Made by a program: the position numbers and the translations under genes
NCBI GenBank assembly: GCA_029747015.1
Contig: JAKOGI010000107.1
Location: forward strand, 970,606-1,034,605
Length of the DNA: 64,000 nucleotides
Origin: Carnegiea gigantea
Taxonomy: Eukaryota > Streptophyta > Magnoliopsida > Caryophyllales > Cactaceae
Reading direction: 5' to 3'
Part shown: positions 57,845 through 64,000 of the stretch, one piece after another
Layout: each line of letters opens with the position of its first letter
Position numbering within the stretch: position 1 is the stretch's first letter
Notes under the pieces: generated by a model
What the model saw: the letters and a program-made list of their open reading frames with translations, nothing else
Told to the model about the DNA's origin: nothing
Database searches by the model: none

Positions 57845-58680
57845 CTCCGAGTACACTCCCTGGCGACCGGTCGCTACACGCTTGGTCCTAGGGGCTGGGG
57901 GTCGTGAGCACGGCCTTATGGCCGGTCGCTACGCTCTTAGCCCTAATGGGGGCTAAGGGTCACTGCGCACAGCCTTATGGCCGGTCGCTACGCTCTTAGC
58001 CCCAATGGGGACTAAGGGTCCTTGAGCGCGGCCTTATGGCCAGTCGCTATAATATTAGCCCCTAAGGGGCTAAGGGTCCCTGAGCACAGCCTTATGGCTA
58101 GTCGCTACACTCCTAACCCTAATGGGAGCTAAGGGTCCATGAGCACGACCTTGTGGCCACTCGCTACGCTCTTAGCCCCAATGGGAGCTAAGGGACCCTG
58201 AGCGCGGCCTTATGGCCGGTCACTACACTCTTAACCCCAATAGGGGCTAAGGGGCCATGAGCACGACCTTATGGCTAGTCGCTACGCTCTTAGCCCTAAT
58301 GAGGGCTAAGGGTCCCTGAGCACAGCTTTATAGCTGGTCGCTATGCTCTTAGTCCCAATGGGGGCTAAGGGTCCTTGAGCGCAGCCTTATGGCCAGTCGC
58401 TACATTCTTAGCCCCAATTGGGGCTAAGTGTCCCTGAGCACGGCCCAATGGCCAGTCGTTACACTCCTTTGTCCAATGTGGGCTAAGGGTCCATGAGCAT
58501 GACCCTGTGGCCGATCACTATACTCTAAGGGTCCTTCAACACGACCTTGAGGCCGGCCACTACGCTCTTAGCCCCAATGGGGGCTAAGGGTCTCTGAGCA
58601 TGGCTTTATAGCCGATCGCTATATTTTTAGCTCCAGCGGGGGCTAACGGGTGCACGGTATGGCCTTATAGCCTTTCATAA
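57845..58680 (+). repeat. Tandem array 2 of 59-bp hairpin repeats, about 14 units
   Basis: Same unit as array 1, here about 14 copies with substitutions. The GGCCTTATGGCC palindrome and the TAGCCCC/GGGGCTA hairpin are kept in most units. The arrays lie on both sides of the antisense gene. Confidence 0.93.
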
Positions 58681-58789
58681 CATATGAATGCAAACAAACA
58701 AGGGCAAAGAGGCTGGTCATACAACGATCTTTTATTACAACAGCTAGACCAATACAAGCACAAAATGAGAATACAACAAAAACCCCTAT

Positions 58790-59623
58790 GCCTACTCTTC
58801 ATCGATCAACAAGGGGGGGAGATACGTCCCTCCGCCCTGAAGTCATCGTCGGGCATCTTTGAGCTTGTCCTCAATAAACAACAGCCACGCCTCAATGGCA
58901 TCCCATCTCAGCTTCTGTAAATCCGACATCAGGCTCTCTCCAGTCTCCCTCCTAATGAGCCGTAGCCTTGCTGCATCACTGATCACCATCGCATAGAAAA
59001 CGGCTTACACCATCTCATGGATATGGGTAGCATGTGCAAACTACATTGCCACGATGTGGTTGAGTTCGGGGCAATAGGCCGAGAAGTTCTAAGGGAGCAA
59101 ATTCGAACGAAGGCTTGACGTTTCCCTCTTGGACCAACGAAGGTTGTCCCTAATATACTCTGCCGCTTGCACGATGTCACGGAAAGAAGGAAAGGAGGAC
59201 ATCCTCCCCCTAGAAGAACTGCTCGCCAGCACAAGGTTTGCTGGGGAATCCGTCGGACGAGAGGCTTGAGCTCTTAGGAGCCTTTGATCGTTGTTCCCGA
59301 GCCAAGCTTCCAAAAGGCCCCAGTCCAACTTTCGCATGGCCCACATCACGACATCCATGGTAAGCCTGCGAGAAAGACCCAATTCGGGGGCATCATCTAT
59401 AACCATAGCGTAAAAGATTGCCTGCATCATCTTTGAGATGTAGGACTCATGGACATATCGCCTCACCACCTCGAGGTCAAACAGGGCCATCGGCCGTGGT
59501 AATCTGAGGGAAGCGGCCTGGGGCCAGGGTCCGTGGGATCCCTCAACGACCATCGGAAGCGCTCTCGGACATACTCAACCGCCTGCTCGGTGTTGACGAA
59601 ATTGGGAAAGAGGCCCAGTCCAT
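58790..59623 (-). pseudogene. Antisense two-domain unit (copies B and A of a repeated domain)
   Basis: Minus-strand start at 59623, 75 bases after a TATA box (59698-59707, CTATAAAAGG). Copy B reads FPNFVNTEQAVEYVRERFRW, then MMQAIFYAMVIDDAPELGL and LDWGLLEAWLGNNDQRLL. Copy A follows in the same unit: FPSFRDIVQAAEYIRDNLRW, then AVFYAMVISDAARLRL and LRWDAIEAWLLFIEDKLKDA. The open frame 59553-59089 spans the end of B and the start of A, so the two domains were probably one protein. One frameshift after the start codon and stops in A break it. I do not recognise the domain. Three or four further copies of the same pattern exist in this region only. Confidence 0.62.
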
Positions 59624-59697
59624 TTTCTTTCTCTTTTCTCGTTTTCGCCCATAAAGGAAAGTATGAAGTTCAGTGGAGAACACACCACCTTTTATAG

Positions 59698-59707
59698 AGA
59701 AGGGGAC
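59698..59707 (-). promoter_or_regulatory. TATA box of antisense unit B-A
   Basis: CTATAAAAGG on the minus strand, 75 bases before the ATG at 59623. Confidence 0.55.
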
Positions 59708-59986
59708 CAATGTTCGAGGGGGTGCAACTCCCGAGGGGAGCAGCCAACCACCCCAACCTCGCCACGTGGCTCCCATAACATGAAATTTTGACTTAAAAGG
59801 TAAAACGCAAGTATTCTTTAAAGCCAAAACATTCAACACGGAGCGTCATTCAAGGCGGAAAAGAGACGATTCATCAAATCAAAAAGATAACCCTTTTATT
59901 ATCAAAAGCCCCCATGAGGGGTGGTTAAAAAAAAAGAAGAAGGAGAAGGGGGGCAATATAAGAAAAGATTCGAAACAAAACTAAGG

Positions 59987-60438
59987 CTACTCCTCGTTAC
60001 TAGAGGGGGCTGGGGGGCCGTTCGATCCAAAGCTCTCTTCCTGGCCGTCCAGGGGACCACAGACTTCCACTTCAATAGCCGGCCACCGGAGCTGCGCTTT
60101 CCTCAGTTGGTGATTGACACAGCTCGTCCAAACCTTGAAACTTGACCATCTCAGACCCACCAAGGCCGATTTCAGACCTTTGGCCATAAAACCGTGCACC
60201 ATGCCCAACTCGACGGCCTTGTTCAACAGCATGGCGTAGAATGTCGCCTGCACCATTTCAGGGAGCTCAAAGTTGACGCGGCGCCCTCGGCTTCGGGCAA
60301 TGAAAAGTGTAGGCATAGGGCGTGGAAGTCTTCGGGAAGGGGACGAGGCGGATGTGAAGCTCTCCTTTAATGCCAAACAAAGGACTCCCTCACGTGATCA
60401 GCCATCTCCCTAGTGTTGTAAATAGGAGGAAACACCAT
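59987..60438 (-). pseudogene. Antisense one-domain unit (copy C)
   Basis: Starts at the ATG at 60438 (MVFPPIYNTREMADHVRESF, then VWH and a stop). The rest is read one frame over in 60376-59987: FELPEMVQATFYAMLLNKAV, ELGMVHGFMAKGLKSALVGL, RWSSFKVW and an acidic/proline-rich end. The order of motifs is the same as in copies A, B and D. A single frameshift near 60370 separates the two halves. A TATA box (60541-60550) lies 103 bases before the ATG. No domain name can be given. Confidence 0.62.
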
Positions 60439-60540
60439 AATAACAAGGGAAAACGGGTATATCGATCGCTCTCTCTATGCTTTATACCACTCCCTCTGGA
60501 AAGATGAAAACCCGAACACCTTATGTAGAGGAATGAAGTT

Positions 60541-60550
60541 GTATTTATAG
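60541..60550 (-). promoter_or_regulatory. TATA box of antisense unit C
   Basis: CTATAAATAC on the minus strand, 103 bases before the ATG at 60438. Confidence 0.5.
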
Positions 60551-60839
60551 AAAGGGAATAGGGAGAGCCGGAAATGGGGAGAAATTCCCAAATAGCCTAA
60601 TGGCCAATTCATCTCAGACACGTAGCCATCCAGTCAATACAAATTGAGACCAGTGCAAGCAAAGTAACGACTAGTTGGAAGGATATGAAAGCACGGAGTT
60701 TTATTACTGCTGGGATACGCAATACATCCCAAAAAAAAAGAGAGAGAGAAAGGGAAGAACACTAGTAAGGGCAGGCCATGCATTCATAGGCTTAACGACC
60801 TCACCCCTGCCCGTTACCATCCTAAGGGAAGGCCGCCCT

Positions 60840-61284
60840 CTGAACGGTCGAGCCCTCATCCTCCGGCTCCACCTCCGAACTCTCTTCTTGTCGACGAGCT
60901 CCTGAACTCTCCCCCGATCCGGCCTTTGCATGGAATCGAGCTTCAAAAATCCGATCACCATATAGCCAAACCCACGATTCAAAGGTACTTTAACAGAGCT
61001 CAACGAGGGCTGACTCCAAAGACCGAAGCGCTCATCCTTGCAAGACCCCAAGCCTTTCGGCCTCATTCAGAAGCATCGCGTAGAAGATCACCTGAGGCAG
61101 CTCTGGGAGTTTGTAGTACTCAGCAACCTCCTTAGTCACAGCCAGCTCAAAGCTCAGACATAAGGCCTAGAAGTCTTTCAAGAGAGGCGATGGAAGGAAA
61201 GGCAACCCCACATTAGTCCCATGCAAAATGGAGGGTGATGTACTCGGCCATCGCCTTAGTATCAAGAGAATGTGGGAAAGCCAT
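60840..61284 (-). pseudogene. Antisense one-domain unit (copy D)
   Basis: Starts at the ATG at 61284 (MAFPHSLDTKAMAEYITLHF, AWD and a stop). After a frame change it reads KEVAEYYKLPELPQVIFYAM, LLNEAERLGVLQG, a stop, then SLESALVEL and ESWVWLYGDRIFEARF. The pattern matches copies A-C: an FP start, an aromatic W about 20 residues on, then a FYAML core, then a Trp-containing helix. A TATA box (61347-61356) is 63 bases before the ATG. It is clearly decayed but of the same family. Confidence 0.6.
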
Positions 61285-61346
61285 AAACACCAAATAACGA
61301 TTATTACTGAATAAGGAAGGATGAGACACCCTCTCCGCATTAGTTA

Positions 61347-61356
61347 CCTTTTATAG
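61347..61356 (-). promoter_or_regulatory. TATA box of antisense unit D
   Basis: CTATAAAAGG on the minus strand, 63 bases before the ATG at 61284. Confidence 0.55.
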
Positions 61357-61540
61357 TGGAGGAAAAGGCAATTTCATAAAGCTGCCGTCCAGGCCTCGAA
61401 AACTGTGAAGCTATGGACGGTGGCCCCTGCATCGTTCGTTACAAGGGCCCAATTTCCGAAGCACCTGGGATGCATGCCGACCATTGACAGTGCTCCACTT
61501 TTTACCTAACTACTCGCATGGCTTGACGTACAGGTAAAAT

Positions 61541-61553
61541 GTGGGGGGCTAAG
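61541..61553 (+). other. Polypurine tract of the Tat element
   Basis: GTGGGGGGCTAAG directly before the 3' LTR. Confidence 0.75.
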
Positions 61554-62046
61554 TGATTGAGAAAAATTCGATTTCTCCTAAATGGGCCTAACTGAGTCGG
61601 ACCCACAGATAAGGCCTGCATGAGGGATAATGGGCCCTAAGACGCCCCCTAGGGGCTTCCCTGGGCCCATATCTGAGATAATGGGCCCTGAGACACAACC
61701 CTAGGTGCTCCCCCTAGGGCCCTTCCATGTCGAGACCGACGGCCCACGCGGGCGCTTCAGGTAAGATTACTGCTTTACCCTTTTCCCAAAAGGACTATAA
61801 ATAGTCACCGACTTTTCTCGGGAAAGGGGTTGGTAAGCAGATATGCTGAACTCTTAGTGTACTCGCTCTCTCTTGACCCTTGACTTAGACCTGGCGTTCC
61901 CCGGTCCACAACCTGGGGTTGCCCTTTTTGCAGATGGAGCCGTTTGGAGAAGAGGACGTCAAGTGTTGCGTGCCAGCTATTAGATAAGCCCGTTCCTTCA
62001 TCCCACGTCATCATCAACCGGACCTCAGAGATTTCTTCCGGAATCA
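61554..62046 (+). repeat. 3' LTR of the Tat element (493 bp)
   Basis: Complete LTR with a TATA box CTATAAATAG at 61795-61804 that the 5' LTR lacks. Ends GAATCA before ggaat. Confidence 0.92.
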
Positions 62047-64000
62047 GGAATGATTTACATTGTGTTTTAGTAACTTCTACACAATTCTAATAATTTTAAA
62101 ATTTTTGAGAAGAGATGTAAAAGATATATTTGCAAATATAATGCCTATAACACAACAAGATGTTATTGACCCACTAGAAATTTGAAAAAGCAACACACAT
62201 AAAGGGGGAGAGCAACAGCAAAAATAATAAATAAATAAACCAACTAAACAAAAGGTATATGAAGAAGTTGGTACAAAATTAAAATAAATAAATTAAATTT
62301 AGAGAGATTTATGAAGACATACCTAGACCTTTAAAAAAAACTTCATATGGTGTAATTGATCAATCAGTTACATCATAACACTTGTTCAAAGTATATCATT
62401 TGACTCAATTTTGTATATGGATAGATTATATACGTAGGGAAATTAGTATTAAAATTTCGGGCAAAAAGTAGTGGCCTAAGATTAGACATAACATGAAGAA
62501 AACAACATCCTCCATCTAATTAAATATATGTAGCTAAATTTAAATTTTATATTTTTATGAATCAACCTCCAAAGTCCTTTTTGACAACGTTCAATCACTT
62601 TATTCTAATCAATTAGCCACTTATGTATCTTTAATAACTATTCTAGTCATTGATTTTTTTATTAAAAAAATCTAATCCTCAGTTCCAATCTAAGTCATCT
62701 CATCAAATTTAACCCCAAAAAAATGAAGTATGATCCCTAATAGGATTTTGTACTTTCATAATTAGTCCAATTTTACATTCCAACTTTGTATACTATATGC
62801 TAAATGATATTATCATCATCCAAAAATAATGAAACATAATCAAATTAAGGCATTATTTTAAACTTACATAGTTATGTTCATCAAAATATAATCAATATCA
62901 TAAAATAATAAGTACTTTCTTGTCTTAATTATAACCTAGACTAATAGTATCAAAGTTAAATGCTTATCAATAAAACATAAAACGCTCATTGTCTCTAAAT
63001 GTGAGCATGTAACTTTTTGATAGTAGCAAAAATTTATTTTTAAATCACGACCCTTCTAGTTGAAAAATGAAAGTTTATATTTTTATAAAAACATTAAATT
63101 TAAAAATAATTGGAAAACATATGCTTTCTAATTTTGTATGATGAAAACAATTGTTTCATTATGAGCTTCTTCATTAACCAAAGAAAAACATAAAGAAAAG
63201 GTTTTCTATTATGACCCTTGTATTTTACAGGTTGTTGGATTGAGCACGATGCACGCAACCCCCTGATGCTTTAAAACTTTAGGTTAAATCTTGTTTGTCA
63301 ATTTTCGGAGATGATTATCGTAGGCTGATTAATTTTCTTTAGTTTTAACTTTAAGAAATTTATGTTTGTTAATATTATTATCAAATTCTTTACTTATTTC
63401 TTTTTTTTGGGGAAGAGGGATCTACACATTACAATAAATGCAATTAGTTTTCTAAAATTCAGATAAAACATCCACCAAACATATAAACAATGATGTATTG
63501 TTCTAGCAATAATTACCCATAGATTCTATCAAATATGCAATTTAAGAAATAAAATCTTGAAAGAAAAGAGCAAATATAAATAATTATGTGTCATTAAGGA
63601 CAATGACTTGACGTCTAGCCCAAATTCAGCGCCAACATATGAGAGCTCGATCTAATATCTATTAAATTCACTCAAAAATATAATTAGCAAGAGTTCATGC
63701 TAATGAATCAAGATGAAATTGGAAAAGTATCACAAGCAGGGTATAGTGTACAAAATGAAATGGAATGCATAGAGTAAACAACAATTTAAAAACATATTAC
63801 AAGAGCGAAAATTAACAATGAATTGACAAATATGATAAAATGTTCAAGAACTAGAACTCACAAGGTGACAATCAACAACAGTCAAAACTGAGTGTAGGCC
63901 TCATGGCACCCTTTTCATTCTCATTAAGCCTATGAACAATCATTGATAACGCTACTAAAGGACATAAGCAATGCATTCAACTCACATGTGAAAGAAGTAC
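62047..64000. other. AT-rich intergenic stretch, nothing recognised
   Basis: No ORF with family resemblance, no tandem repeat and no RNA gene were seen. Short A and T runs are frequent. Confidence 0.6.

Larger units (their letters stand above)
47851..62046 (+). mobile_element. Tat-type Ty3/Gypsy retrotransposon, 14.2 kb
   Basis: LTRs lie at 47851-48297 and 61554-62046 (TGATTG...GAATCA), with flanks tgaat and ggaat (4 of 5 match). A GCGCCATCTGTGG-type primer site follows the 5' LTR and a GTGGGGGGCTAAG purine tract precedes the 3' LTR. Gag, protease, RT, a first RNase H, a second RNase H and integrase follow in order. The dual RNase H and the very long 3' region with antisense ORFs and tandem repeats are hallmarks of the Tat (Ogre/Retand/Grande) clade. 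The coding part is interrupted by several stops. GC content is clearly higher than the surroundings. Confidence 0.93.

Noticed and set aside
54111..58680. CRISPR-like appearance of regularly spaced repeats
   Set aside because: Units are directly tandem with no unique spacers, and the context is a plant retrotransposon.

Overview
This is a window of plant nuclear DNA, most likely from a eudicot. The evidence is GT-AG introns in a plant-type DGAT3 gene, plant LTR retrotransposon lineages (Copia Sirevirus-like and Ty3 Tat-like), L1 and RTE LINEs, hAT-type MITEs and an endogenous Caulimoviridae-like pararetrovirus. No bacterial features were seen. Only one intact host gene is recognised, DGAT3 on the minus strand; almost everything else is transposable-element sequence in various states of decay. 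The species cannot be named from the sequence.

Layout. (1) 1-10217: a young minus-strand Copia element, cut by the window edge inside its 3' LTR. It carries gag, an open pol frame of 1091 codons and a broken third (env-like position) gene. The visible LTR parts differ at about 12 of 911 positions. (2) 10218-17232: the host gene island. It holds a decayed duplicate of the DGAT3 3' end, DGAT3 itself (two exons) and several MITEs, including two copies of an ACCCGA-rich hAT family with 8-bp target duplications. (3) 16740-21880: decayed minus-strand L1, a plus-strand RTE LINE remnant, a Copia-like solo LTR and a degenerate hAT-like element.

(4) 22590-45970 is best read as one plus-strand L1 LINE opened up by later insertions. 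ORF1 remnants lie at 22.6-23.2 kb and ORF2 pieces at 36.6-38.6, 41.0-41.3 and 44.1-45.9 kb. The insertions are a pararetrovirus block with two partial units (23.9-36.45 kb), a 7.1-kb non-autonomous Ty3 element inside the second unit (27776-34863), a 2.4-kb solo LTR (38593-41007) and a 2.8-kb gag/protease-only Ty3 element (41317-44109).

(5) 47851-62046 is a 14.2-kb Ty3 element of Tat type. It has gag, protease, RT, two RNase H domains and integrase on the plus strand, followed by a 7.5-kb 3' region. That region holds two arrays of a 59-bp hairpin-containing repeat, an antisense multi-exon gene, and a family of four related antisense domains in three units, each unit preceded by a TATA box. (6) 62047-64000 is AT-rich and nothing was recognised in it.

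The most unusual material is the antisense coding capacity of the Tat element and the tandem pararetrovirus block with a downstream ORF of unknown function. Nearly all element genes are broken. Several polymerases or proteases share the same kind of lesion, an Asp-to-Asn change at a catalytic residue.
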